Assembly (NCBI GenBank): GCA_016716005.1
Contig: JADJXE010000001.1
Span: 3,361,001 to 3,425,000, forward strand
Source of the DNA: Acidimicrobiales bacterium
GTDB lineage: Bacteria > Actinomycetota > Acidimicrobiia > Acidimicrobiales > JADJXE01
DNA length: 64,000 nt
Direction: 5' to 3'
The notes beneath the pieces are model-generated. The model saw only the letters and a list, made by a program, of their open reading frames with translations. It was not told the DNA's origin and made no database searches. Both the position numbers and the translations under genes were made by a program. This document shows, piece by piece, positions 7,273-19,318 of the stretch. Each line of letters opens with the position of its first letter. Position 1 is the stretch's first letter.

Positions 7273-9870
7273 ATGCCCGACCCCATCGCAGCCGTTCCCG
7301 ACGGGCTCGACGTCGAGCGTGCGCTCGAGCTCGACGAGGTCGTCGGACGGGCCCAGCAGGCCGCCCGCGCCTTCCGGGAGCTCGACCAGGAGCAGGTCGA
7401 CGCCATCGTGTGGGCGATGGTCGTGGCCGGCCTGGAGAGCGCCGGCGACCTGGCCCTCGCCGCCGTCGAGGAGACCGGCTTCGGCGTGCTCGAGGACAAG
7501 GTGGTCAAGAACTTCGTGGCCACCGAGTTCCTGTACGACTACCTGAAGGACAAGAAGACCGTCGGCGTGATCGACGAGGACCCCGAGCGGGCCATCGAGT
7601 ACGTGGCCGAGCCCATCGGCGTGGTGCTGGCCATCACCCCGGTGACGAACCCCACGTCGACCGTGCTGTTCAAGGCGATCGTGGCCGCCAAGACGCGCAA
7701 CGCCATCGTGTTCCGTCCCTCCCCGCGCGCCTGGCGGTGCGCGGAGCGCACCATGGAGGTGATGCGCGAAGCCGCCGAGGCCGCCGGCATGCCCCCCGGG
7801 GCCCTGCAGCTGATCCCCGACCAGCCCCACGTGGTGACCCACTACCTGTTCAAGCACCCGGGGATCGACTTCATCTGGACCACCGGCGGGCCGAAGGTCG
7901 TCGCCGCCGCCAACTCGGCCGGCAAGCCCGCGGTGTCGGTGGGCCCCGGGAACGCCCCCGTCTACGTGCACCGGACCGCCGACGTGAAGATGGCGGTCGT
8001 CGACATCCTCATCTCCAAGACCTTCGACGCCTCGGTGATCTGCCCGGCCGAGCAGACCTGCGTGGTCGACGAGGCCGTCTACGACGAGCTGGTCGCCGAG
8101 TTCTCGCGCATGGGCGCCCGGGTGCTCAGCCCCGAGGAGGTCGACCGGCTCTCCGGCTTCGCCTTCGGTCGCGACGGGGTGGTGAACATGGAGGCGCTGG
8201 GCCAGACCGCCCCCGTGCTGGCCGAGCGGGCGGGCATCCCCGCCGACCCGGCCACGAAGATCCTCATCGCGCCGCTCCCGACCGACCTCGACGAGCTGGC
8301 CCGGCACCCCTTGGTGCACGAGAAGCTCATGCCGGTGCTGGGTCTGGTGTGGTCGCCCAGCGTGGAGCACGGCGTCGAGGCCTGTGTGCTGGTCACCGAG
8401 TCCGGCGGCCTCGGCCACACCTCGGCGGTGTACGCCAGGGACGACGACGTGATCGACGCCTACGCCAAGGCGGTGCGCACCGGTCGCATCCTGGTGAACG
8501 CGCCGACGGCCGTCGGCGCCCTCGGCGGCGTCTACAACTCGCTCACGCCCACGTTCTCGCTGGGCTGTGGCACCTGGGGGGGATCGAGCACGACCGACAA
8601 CGTGAACTACCGCAACCTGCTCAACATCAAGACGGTGTCGCGGCGCAAGACGCCCCCGCAGTGGTTCCGCGTGCCGTCGGAGACGTACTTCAACCTCGGC
8701 GCCATCGAGGCCCTCGACCAGATCAAGGTGGACAAGGCCGTCATCGTCACCGACCAGCTCCTCGCCGACCGGGGCATGGCCGACGAGGTCCGCGAGCACC
8801 TGCGGGGCGCCCACGTCGAGGTGTTCTCGGCGATCACCCCGGAGCCCGACGAGGCCCTCGTCCGCCAGGGCGTCGACCTGCTCCAGCGGGTCGAGCCCGA
8901 GCTGGTCGTGGCGATCGGCGGCGGGTCGGTGATCGACGCCGCCAAGGCCATGCGGCTGTTCTACGAGAACCCGGCGCTCACCCTCCGGGGCCTCACCCTC
9001 CCCTTCCTCGACGCCCGCAAGCGGGTCGCCGACTACCCGCAGATCACGCACTCGGTGAAGCTCGTGGCCGTGCCCACCACCGCGGGCACCGGGTCGGAGG
9101 TCAGCCCTGCGGCGGTGCTGCGGGTCGTCGACCACAAGGTCACGCTCGTCGACTACGGCCTCGTCCCCGACGTGGCCATCGTCGACCCGCACTTCACCAT
9201 GAGCATGCCGCCGTCGGTCACCGCCGACACCGGGATCGACGCCCTCACCCACGCCCTCGAGGCCGGGGTGTCGATCTTCGCCTCGCCCTACACCGACGCC
9301 CTCTGCGCGCAGGCGTGCCGGCTGATCTTCACCTACCTGCCGCGCGCCGTGGCCGACGGGAGCGACATGGAGGCCCGCACGGCGATGGCCAACGCCGCCA
9401 CGATGGCGGGGATCGCGTTCTCGAACGCGTTCGTGGGCGTGAACCACGCCCTCGCCCACGCCGTCGGCCCGCGCTTCGGCGTCCCGCACGGACGGATCAA
9501 CGGGATCTTCCTGCCCCACGTGATGCGCTACAACGCCTCGCTCCCCACCAAGTTCATGCCTGCACCGGGCTACGGGGCCTACGTGGCGCCCGACAAGTAC
9601 ACGGAGCTGGGATGGATCATCTTCGGTGGGCACAGCCCGGAGGAGCGGCGCCAGCGGCTGTTCGACCACGTCGACGAGCTCCTCGACGAGGTGGGCATCC
9701 CACGGAGCCTCAAGGAGGTGGGCGTGCCCGAGGACGAGTTCCGGGCCGCGCTCCCCGACCTGGCCCGGGCCACCTTCGAGGATCCCAGCATGCGCACCAA
9801 CCCGCGGATGCCGATGGTGATGGAGCTGCTCCAGCTGCTGGAGGCCGCGTACTCCGGCGACCGGCTCTGA
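7273..9870 (+). CDS. adhE: Bifunctional acetaldehyde-CoA/alcohol dehydrogenase
   Basis: Two-domain enzyme of 865 aa interconverting acetyl-CoA, acetaldehyde and ethanol. Residues 1-440 form a CoA-acylating aldehyde dehydrogenase with the catalytic Cys at about 257 (ASVICPAEQ). Residues 460-865 form an iron-type alcohol dehydrogenase with the GGGSVIDAAKA NAD loop near 550 and metal-ligand histidines in HALEAG (about 660), NHALAHA (about 725) and PHGRING (about 740). The ATG is chosen for its AGGAGG 9 nt upstream; the longer frame is unlikely. It follows the phosphonatase-like gene by 114 bp, so it may oxidise the acetaldehyde that enzyme releases. Confidence 0.93.
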   Translation: MPDPIAAVPDGLDVERALELDEVVGRAQQAARAFRELDQEQVDAIVWAMVVAGLESAGDLALAAVEETGFGVLEDKVVKNFVATEFLYDYLKDKKTVGVIDEDPERAIEYVAEPIGVVLAITPVTNPTSTVLFKAIVAAKTRNAIVFRPSPRAWRCAERTMEVMREAAEAAGMPPGALQLIPDQPHVVTHYLFKHPGIDFIWTTGGPKVVAAANSAGKPAVSVGPGNAPVYVHRTADVKMAVVDILISKTFDASVICPAEQTCVVDEAVYDELVAEFSRMGARVLSPEEVDRLSGFAFGRDGVVNMEALGQTAPVLAERAGIPADPATKILIAPLPTDLDELARHPLVHEKLMPVLGLVWSPSVEHGVEACVLVTESGGLGHTSAVYARDDDVIDAYAKAVRTGRILVNAPTAVGALGGVYNSLTPTFSLGCGTWGGSSTTDNVNYRNLLNIKTVSRRKTPPQWFRVPSETYFNLGAIEALDQIKVDKAVIVTDQLLADRGMADEVREHLRGAHVEVFSAITPEPDEALVRQGVDLLQRVEPELVVAIGGGSVIDAAKAMRLFYENPALTLRGLTLPFLDARKRVADYPQITHSVKLVAVPTTAGTGSEVSPAAVLRVVDHKVTLVDYGLVPDVAIVDPHFTMSMPPSVTADTGIDALTHALEAGVSIFASPYTDALCAQACRLIFTYLPRAVADGSDMEARTAMANAATMAGIAFSNAFVGVNHALAHAVGPRFGVPHGRINGIFLPHVMRYNASLPTKFMPAPGYGAYVAPDKYTELGWIIFGGHSPEERRQRLFDHVDELLDEVGIPRSLKEVGVPEDEFRAALPDLARATFEDPSMRTNPRMPMVMELLQLLEAAYSGDRL

Positions 9871-9922
9871 CGCGCGGCTGACGCGGGTCTGAACCGGGGG
9901 AGGAGCCGGGAGGCCCGTCCAC

Positions 9923-9928
9923 TAGGAT
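9923..9928 (+). promoter_or_regulatory. Leaderless -10 box of glyS
   Basis: TAGGAT followed by exactly 8 nt and the glyS ATG. No ribosome-binding site lies between them. Confidence 0.5.
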
Positions 9929-9936
9929 CTTCCTTC

Positions 9937-11265
9937 ATGTCGGTCCAGCAGCCTGCGGAGGGCCCGAGCCTGTTCGACCAGGTCGTCAACCTCTGCAAGC
10001 GCCGTGGCTTCGTGTTCCCCTCGGCCGAGATCTACGGCGGCTTCCGCTCCGCGTACGACTACGGGCCCGTCGGGGTGCTGCTGCTCCGCAACGTGAAGGA
10101 CGCCTGGGTCCGGGCCATGGTCCAGCTGCGCGACGACGTGGTGATGATCGACGCGTCGATCCTGTCGCCGCCCGCCATCTGGGAGGCCAGCGGGCACCTG
10201 CAGAACTTCACCGACCCGCTGGTCGACTGCCGGCGCTGCAAGAGCCGTTTCCGCCAGGACCAGCTCGACGACCCCGACACCTGCCCGAGCTGCGGTGGCC
10301 ACGGCACCTTCACCGAGGCCCGCCAGTTCAACCTCATGTTCAAGACCCACGCCGGGCCGGTCGAGGACGAGGGCTCCGTGGCCTACCTGCGGCCCGAGAC
10401 GGCCCAGGGCATGTTCGTGAACTTCGCCAACGTGCTGCAGGCCACGCGCAAGCGGCCCCCGTTCGGCATCGCCCAGGTGGGCAAGAGCTTCCGGAACGAG
10501 ATCACGCCGGGCAACTTCATCTTCCGCACGCGCGAGTTCGAGCAGATGGAGCTCGAGTTCTTCGTGCCCCCCGACGAGGCCCCGCGCTGGTTCGAGTACT
10601 GGTGCCAGGAGCGCTACCGCTGGTACACCGACCTCGGCATCCCCGAGGCCGAGCTGCGCCTCCGGGCCCACGACGCCGAGGAGCTCAGCCACTACTCGGC
10701 CGGTACGGCCGACGTGGAGTTCCTCTACCCGTGGGGGTGGGGCGAGCTCGAGGGCATCGCCAACCGCACCGACTACGACCTCAACCAGCACGCCGCGGCG
10801 TCGGGCGAGCGCCTCGAGTACCACGACACCGCCACCGGCGAGCGCTACGTGCCCCACGTGATCGAGCCTGCGGCGGGGGCCACCCGCGCCATGATGGCCT
10901 TCCTGCTGGCCGCCTACGACGAGGAGGAGGTGCGGGGGGAGACCCGCGTCGTGCTGCGCCTCCACCCCCGTCTCGCCCCGTACAAGGTCGCCGTGCTCCC
11001 GCTCTCGAAGAAGGACACGCTGACGCCCGTGGCTCGCGAGGTGCTGGCGCTGCTGCAGCCCCACTTCATCTGTGACTACGACGAGACCCAGTCGATCGGC
11101 CGGCGGTACCGCCGCCAGGACGAGCTGGGGACGCCCTACTGCGTCACCGTCGACTTCGACACGCTCGAGGACCGCGCGGTCACCGTCCGCGAGCGTGACT
11201 CCATGGCCCAGGACCGCGTGTCCATCGACAAGCTGGTCGACCACCTGCTCGACCTGCTCAGCTGA
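9937..11265 (+). CDS. glyS: Glycine--tRNA ligase, homodimeric class II
   Basis: Cytosolic glycyl-tRNA synthetase of the alpha2 type, 442 aa, which charges tRNA-Gly using ATP. The N-terminus has the SRRGFVFP-like stretch (KRRGFVFPSAEIYGG). A zinc-like CxxC...CxxC pair lies near residues 90-112, and the class II motif 2 region FGIAQVGKSFRNEITPGNF lies near 180. The ETAQGMFVNF segment that marks this family is near 153, and a C-terminal anticodon-binding domain follows. A TAGGAT box 8 nt upstream suggests a leaderless mRNA. ppdK begins 25 bp downstream, so the two may be co-transcribed. Confidence 0.97.
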   Translation: MSVQQPAEGPSLFDQVVNLCKRRGFVFPSAEIYGGFRSAYDYGPVGVLLLRNVKDAWVRAMVQLRDDVVMIDASILSPPAIWEASGHLQNFTDPLVDCRRCKSRFRQDQLDDPDTCPSCGGHGTFTEARQFNLMFKTHAGPVEDEGSVAYLRPETAQGMFVNFANVLQATRKRPPFGIAQVGKSFRNEITPGNFIFRTREFEQMELEFFVPPDEAPRWFEYWCQERYRWYTDLGIPEAELRLRAHDAEELSHYSAGTADVEFLYPWGWGELEGIANRTDYDLNQHAAASGERLEYHDTATGERYVPHVIEPAAGATRAMMAFLLAAYDEEEVRGETRVVLRLHPRLAPYKVAVLPLSKKDTLTPVAREVLALLQPHFICDYDETQSIGRRYRRQDELGTPYCVTVDFDTLEDRAVTVRERDSMAQDRVSIDKLVDHLLDLLS

Positions 11266-11290
11266 GACCCACCCAACCCCCGGGGGAAAC

Positions 11291-13933
<2,643 letters not shown>

Positions 13934-13939
13934 CGCGAC

Positions 13940-13984
13940 CCGGCGCCGCCCCGTCCGGCCCGCTGCCGGGCGCGGCGGCGCCGG
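13940..13984 (+). terminator. Long GC hairpin between ppdK and dnaG
   Basis: A perfect 11-bp inverted repeat (CCGGCGCCGCC and its complement) encloses a 23-nt GC-rich loop that can pair further. It starts 6 bp after the ppdK stop. There is no T-run, so it is a possible terminator or transcript-stabilising hairpin rather than a classical intrinsic terminator. Confidence 0.55.
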
Positions 13985-14002
13985 ATCCGCGAACGTGGAC
14001 GC

Positions 14003-15762
14003 GTGGGGATCGTCGACGAGGACGTGGAGCGGACCCGGCAGGCGTCCGACCTGGTCGCCATCGCGGGCCAGTACGTCGCCCTGCGCCGGGTCGGTCGGCG
14101 GTGGCAGGGGCTGTGCCCGTTCCACGCCGAGCGGTCGCCGTCGTTCTCGGTCAACGCCGAGGAAAGGGCTCTACTACTGCTTCGGCTGCGGCGCGCGGGG
14201 CGACGTCATCACCTTCGTTCGCGAGATGGAGCACGTCGACTTCGTGGGGGCGGTCGAGTGGCTGGCCGTCAAGGCGGGCGTCCAGCTGCGCTACACCGAT
14301 GCCGGCGAGAGCCAGGAGCGAAAGCGGCGCGCCCGCCTCGTGGCTGCGGTGGAGCGGGCGGTGGTCTGGTACGGCGACCGGCTCCTGTCCGCGCCCGACG
14401 CCGGTCCGGCGCGCGCCTACCTGCGCTCCCGTGGCTACGAGCGCGACGTGGTGCAGCGCTACCGGCTCGGGTGGGCGCCCGACGAGTGGGACGCCCTCTG
14501 CCGCGCCCTCGACCTGCCCGATGACGTGCTGCGCGACAGCGGCCTCGGGTTCGTCAACCGTGCCGGCCGGCGCCAGGACGCCTTCCGGGCGCGGGTGCTG
14601 TTCCCGATCCTCGATGCCCAGGGCGACCCGGTGGGGTTCGGTGGCCGCAGCCTGCCCGGCGCCGAGGGGCCGAAGTACAAGAACTCGCCCGACTCGGCGC
14701 TCTACCACAAGAGCCGCACGCTCTACGGCCTGAACTGGGCGAAGAGCGCCATCGTGCAGCACGACCGGGCCGTGCTCTGCGAGGGCTACACCGACGTGAT
14801 CGGCCTGCACCAGGCGGGGGTCGCCGAGGCCGTCGCCACCTGCGGCACCGCGCTCACCGAGGAGCACGTCCGGCTGCTCACCCGCTACTCGAAGCGGTTG
14901 GTGCTGGCCTTCGACCCCGACGCTGCCGGGCAGGCTGCGGCCGAGCGGGTGTACGAGTGGGAGCGGCGACACGAGATCGAGGTTTCGGTGGCCCCGCTCC
15001 CGGCCGGTGCCGACCCGGCCGACCTGGCGCGCACCGACCCCGACGCCTTGCTGGCCGCCATCGCCGAGCCGGTCCCGTTCCTGCGCTTCCGGCTCGATCG
15101 CGTGCTCGCGGGCGCCGACCTCTCCACGCCCGAGCGGCGGGCCCGGGCGGCCGAGCAGGCCGTGGCCGTGATCGCCGAGCATCCCAGCGACCTGGTGCGC
15201 GACCAGTACCTGATGGACGTGGCCGACCGGTGCCGGGTGCCGGTGGAGCGGTTGCGGGCCCGGGCGGCCGCACGGGGCACCGCGGGGCCCGAGGCCGGGC
15301 CGCCGGCCCGGCCGCCCCGGCGGCGGGTGGGGCACGACAGCCCGGAGCTCGAGGCCCTGCGCCTCGCCGTCCATCGCCCGGCCGAGGTGGCGCCGTACCT
15401 CGACGACGTGCTGTTCGCCGACCCCCTCCACGTGGAGGCGTTCCACGCCCTCGCCTCGGCCGCGACCCTCCACGAGGCCATCGACCGGGCCTCGCCCGAG
15501 GTCGCCGACCTGCTGCAGCGCCTGGCCGTCGAGGAGAGCGAGGCCGAGACCGACGACGTGCTGCGGCGCCTGGTGGACGGGGCCGGGGGCCGTGCGTTGG
15601 CCGGCCTCCAGGCCGAGGCCCGCACCCTCGCCGACCCCGTGTCGCTGGCCCCGACCGTCGCGTGGCTGAAGCTGCGCATCGAGGAGCTGCGCGCCGAGGA
15701 CACGGGGCTCGACGCGGCCAGGCAGTTGCTAGCCTGGCTCGCGGAGAGGGCCGGGAGAGGGG

Positions 15763-15791
<29 letters not shown>
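14003..15791 (+). CDS. dnaG: DNA primase, frameshifted in the zinc finger as read
   Basis: Primase that makes RNA primers at the replication fork. The N-terminus (GIVDEDVERTR, then CPFH near residue 37) is read from the GTG at 14003. The rest of the zinc finger (YYCFGCG) and all later domains are in another frame. Deleting one G at about 14162, in the run GAGGAAAGGG, joins both halves into a normal 595-aa primase. TOPRIM motifs are intact (EGYTDV and FDPDAAG). Because the gene is normally essential, a sequencing error is the first explanation; programmed +1 slippage or a real mutation are the others. It overlaps rpoD by 29 bp. Confidence 0.85.
15730..15735 (+). promoter_or_regulatory. Candidate internal promoter -10 of rpoD
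   Basis: TAGCCT lies within the 3' end of dnaG, 27 nt before the rpoD ATG. A purine-rich Shine-Dalgarno (GGGAGAGGGG) sits between them. It could allow rpoD expression independent of dnaG. No convincing -35 is visible. Confidence 0.35.
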
Positions 15792-17073
<1,282 letters not shown>

Positions 17074-17166
17074 CCCCCGAGCGCGTCGTGCCCGCTGGTC
17101 GAGGGGCGGCGTTGCGTCGGCGACGGTCCTGCGTGCCGTGGAGGCGCTGCTAGGCTCGATGGGCTT

Positions 17167-17239
17167 TCCGGGGTAGCTCAATCGGCAGAGCGGCTGACTG
17201 TTAATCAGTAGGTTGAGGGTTCGAGTCCCTCCCCCGGAG
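17167..17239 (+). tRNA. tRNA-Asn(GTT)
   Basis: Full cloverleaf. The acceptor TCCGGGG pairs with CCCCGGA, the D stem is GCTC/GAGC, and the anticodon stem GCTGA/TCAGT encloses CTGTTAA, giving anticodon GTT. The T arm is GAGGG-TTCGAGT-CCCTC. The discriminator is G and CCA is not encoded. It lies 32 bp upstream of tRNA-Met. Confidence 0.96.
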
Positions 17240-17271
17240 CTTCACGTATCGTTCTTCGGGTTTCGTGACCC

Positions 17272-17347
17272 GGGCCCGTAGCTCAGTGGTCAGAGCAGGC
17301 GACTCATAATCGCTGGGTCGTGGGTTCGATCCCCACCGGGCCCACCA
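17272..17347 (+). tRNA. tRNA-Met(CAT), elongator type, with encoded CCA
   Basis: The acceptor GGGCCCG pairs with CGGGCCC, the anticodon arm GGCGA-CTCATAA-TCGCT gives CAT, and the T arm is GTGGG-TTCGATC-CCCAC, followed by A and an encoded CCA. The first base pair G-C argues against an initiator; an Ile2 tRNA with lysidine-modified CAU is possible. Its 3' half from the anticodon loop (17303-17347) is repeated three more times downstream, so this gene looks like the attachment site of the accessory region. Confidence 0.95.
17303..17347 (+). repeat. tRNA-Met 3' half, att-like copy 1 (within the intact tRNA)
   Basis: 45 nt from the anticodon loop to the CCA. The same 45-nt block recurs at 18968, 20595 and 25876 with one or two mismatches. 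Integrase attB cores commonly coincide with this part of tRNA genes. Confidence 0.75.
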
Positions 17348-17655
17348 CCTGCACAGACGTCCGGCTGGCATCCCGCAGAGCGTTGGCACAGCGCACGGGC
17401 GTGGGGGTGGGCCGGCGGGTGGGTGGGCGCGGGGTGGGGATTTCGGCCCTACCGGTGTGGGGGGTGGCGGGTGTTCGCTTCGCGTAGGCGAGGCGTTGAG
17501 CCACGGGCCGTGTTCGGCCGCTTGGGCCTGTGGGGAGCCACTGGCGAGACCGGCGCTGGAGTCGTCCTTCTGCATTGGTGGGAGGGGTGGTGGGCCGGTC
17601 GTGGGTGTGGGCACCCGGGGCGGGTGGTGGCGCGTCTGGTGGCGAGGAGGGTGTG
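17348..17655 (+). other. 308-bp non-coding leader between tRNA-Met and the first RTX gene
   Basis: No credible gene is seen here; open frames on either strand are by-products of the tRNAs and high GC. The segment is GT-rich on the plus strand, contains a CCCTACCGGTGTGG stretch that could hold a promoter, and ends in AGGAGG before the RTX start. It is repeated almost unchanged at 19013-19318, so it is part of the mobile or duplicated unit. Confidence 0.6.
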
Positions 17656-18768
17656 ATGGGTTCGATGCGGTCGTTGCGCAGGCAGCTGGGCCGGGCGGGG
17701 GTGGCTGCGGGGGTGGTGTCGCTGGCCGGTGGGCTGGTGTTGGGTGGGGGTGTCCCGGCGGGGGCGGCGGGGTTGTCGGCGCCGGTGGGGCGGGGGGTGG
17801 CGGTGCGGTTGCCGGTGGTTCGGGCCGAGCTGGCGGCGCCGGTGGTGTCGGTGGCGGTGTCGGGGTCGGCGGCGGTGTTGTCGTGGGGGCCGGTGGCGGG
17901 GGCGGTGGCCTACGAGGTGACCTGTGACGGCGCCGCGGTGGGGTCGACGGGGGCGACGTCGATGTCGTTGACGCTCACCCCGGGGGTGCACACGTGCACG
18001 GTGGTGGCGGTGGCCGGGGACGGTTCGCGTTCGGCGCCGGCCACGGTGGTGGTCACCATCGTCGCCGCGGTGTTGCCGCTGGGGCCAGAGGTGGCGGCGC
18101 CGGGCGTGGCCGGGTTCACGCCGCTGCCGGCGCCGCCGGCTCCGAGCGGGCCGCCGGCCGAGCCGGCCGTGCCCACCGACCCGGCAACCATCACCGGCAC
18201 CACCGGCGACGACGGCGGCGGCGGGTTCAACGACGTGTGGGTCAACACCTGCGGCAAGACGTCGAACCCCTGCGCGGGCGTGACCTTCGGCTCGGGGTGG
18301 CCGCCGGGGAACCTGGTGGGTACCGGCGGGGCTGATGTGATCGACGGCCTGGCCGGCGGCGACACCATCGCGGCCGGTGGAGGTGACGACATCGTGCGCG
18401 GCGGACCCGGCAACGACGCCATCTGGGGAAACGAGGGCGACAGCCAGCTGTTCGGTGAGGACGGCAACGACTACCTCGCCGGCGACTCCGGTGACGACGT
18501 GCTGGTCGGCGGCCCCGGCATGGACTACCTCGCCGGGGGCGATGGCGATGACCAGCTGTTCGGCGGCGACGACAACGACTGGCTCGATGGCGGCGTCGGT
18601 GACGACGTGCTGGTCGGCGGCGCCGGCGACGACAGCTGCTTCGGCAGCGACGGGGTCGACGAGGTCTGGGGTGGCCCCGGCACGGACTACTTCCAGCAGG
18701 CCGAGATCGACTCGGGCGAGGTGAGGGACTTCACGCCCGGCCCGCCCGACTTCGACGTCGCCCTCTGA
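17656..18768 (+). CDS. Secreted RTX-type calcium-binding repeat protein, copy 1
   Basis: 370-aa exported protein. The N-terminus has a basic stretch, a hydrophobic segment and an AGAAG-like cleavage region (residues 1-39), as in a Sec signal peptide. Residues of about 60-145 resemble a fibronectin type III-like beta domain (AAPVVSVAVSG...LSWGPVAGAVAYEV). A Pro/Ala-rich linker follows. From residue 215 there are roughly a dozen GGxGxDxLx nonapeptides, the calcium-binding beta-roll. The ATG is chosen because AGGAGG lies 5 nt upstream. It has a near-duplicate at 19319-20446. The binding target is unknown; no catalytic domain is seen. Confidence 0.85.
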   Translation: MGSMRSLRRQLGRAGVAAGVVSLAGGLVLGGGVPAGAAGLSAPVGRGVAVRLPVVRAELAAPVVSVAVSGSAAVLSWGPVAGAVAYEVTCDGAAVGSTGATSMSLTLTPGVHTCTVVAVAGDGSRSAPATVVVTIVAAVLPLGPEVAAPGVAGFTPLPAPPAPSGPPAEPAVPTDPATITGTTGDDGGGGFNDVWVNTCGKTSNPCAGVTFGSGWPPGNLVGTGGADVIDGLAGGDTIAAGGGDDIVRGGPGNDAIWGNEGDSQLFGEDGNDYLAGDSGDDVLVGGPGMDYLAGGDGDDQLFGGDDNDWLDGGVGDDVLVGGAGDDSCFGSDGVDEVWGGPGTDYFQQAEIDSGEVRDFTPGPPDFDVAL

Positions 18769-18788
18769 GCTGAGCGTCACGCGACCCT

Positions 18789-18967
18789 CCATGAGCCACT
18801 CGGGGAGTGGGGCCCAGGTGTGACCCTGCCCAGAGCAGGCAACCCTGGTCCGCACGCACAGCCTGAACGTCGCGGTGACCTGCACGTCTCGCAACCGAGC
18901 ACAGCGTTGGGGCCGGCCGTGTCCGTGCCGGCGAGGTAGCCGGCGGCGGGGAGGGCTGTGGGAGCAC
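18789..18967 (+). repeat. Conserved right-end element, copy 1
   Basis: Segment that lies between the RTX stop and the next tRNA 3' half. It starts CCATGAGCCACTCGGGGAG and ends GGAGCA just before the tRNA-like block. It matches 20462-20594 nearly base for base except for an extra ~46 bp, and matches 25789-25875 more distantly. It is constant in position relative to the tRNA half, which suggests it is one terminus of a mobile module. Confidence 0.7.
18796..18810 (+). terminator. Hairpin after RTX copy 1
   Basis: CCACTC-GGG-GAGTGG is a perfect 6-bp stem 27 bp after the stop codon. It has no T-run. The same hairpin follows RTX copy 2 (20469-20483), and a mutated version follows the broken copy near 29316. 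Confidence 0.45.
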
Positions 18968-19012
18968 CTCATGATCGCTGGGTCGTGGGTTCGATCCCCA
19001 CCGGGCCCACCA
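18968..19012 (+). repeat. tRNA-Met 3' half, att-like copy 2
   Basis: 44 of 45 bases match 17303-17347; the only change is A to G just after the anticodon-position CAT. The 5' half of a tRNA is absent, so it is not a functional tRNA gene. Confidence 0.8.
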
Positions 19013-19318
19013 CCTGCACAGACGTCCGGCTGGCATCCCGCAGAGCGTTGGCACAGCGCACGGGCGTGGGGGTGGGCCGGCGGGTGGGTGGGTGCGGGTG
19101 GGGATTTCGGCCCTACCGGTGTGGGGGGTGGCGGGTGTTCGCTTCGCGTAGGCGAGGCGTTGAGCCACGGGCCGTGTTCGGCCGCTGGGCCTGTGGGGAG
19201 CCACTGGCGAGACCGGCGCTGGAGTCGTCCTTCTGCATTGGTGGGAGGGGTGGTGGGCCGGTCGTGGGTGTGGGCACCCGGGGCGGGTGGTGGCGCGTCT
19301 GGTGGCGAGGAGGGTGTG

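Larger units (their letters stand above)
17303..18967 (+). repeat. Tandem module unit 1 (1665 bp)
   Basis: First of two consecutive direct repeats. It runs from the tRNA-Met anticodon loop through the RTX gene to a conserved right-end segment. Its first ~350 bp are almost identical to those of unit 2 (18968-20594), and the coding parts are also highly similar. The right end of unit 1 carries about 46 extra bp (near 18916-18961) relative to unit 2. Confidence 0.85.

Noticed and set aside
17201..17614. Minus-strand open frame with WARWGSNPRPSDYES-like sequence
   Set aside because: It is antisense to tRNA-Asn and tRNA-Met. This peptide type is a well-known spurious product of reading across tRNA genes. 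The same false peptide recurs at each tRNA half.
18968..19012. Possible extra tRNA-Met genes at 18968, 20595 and 25876
   Set aside because: Only the 3' half is present; no acceptor 5' strand or D arm can be folded upstream, so they cannot make a tRNA.
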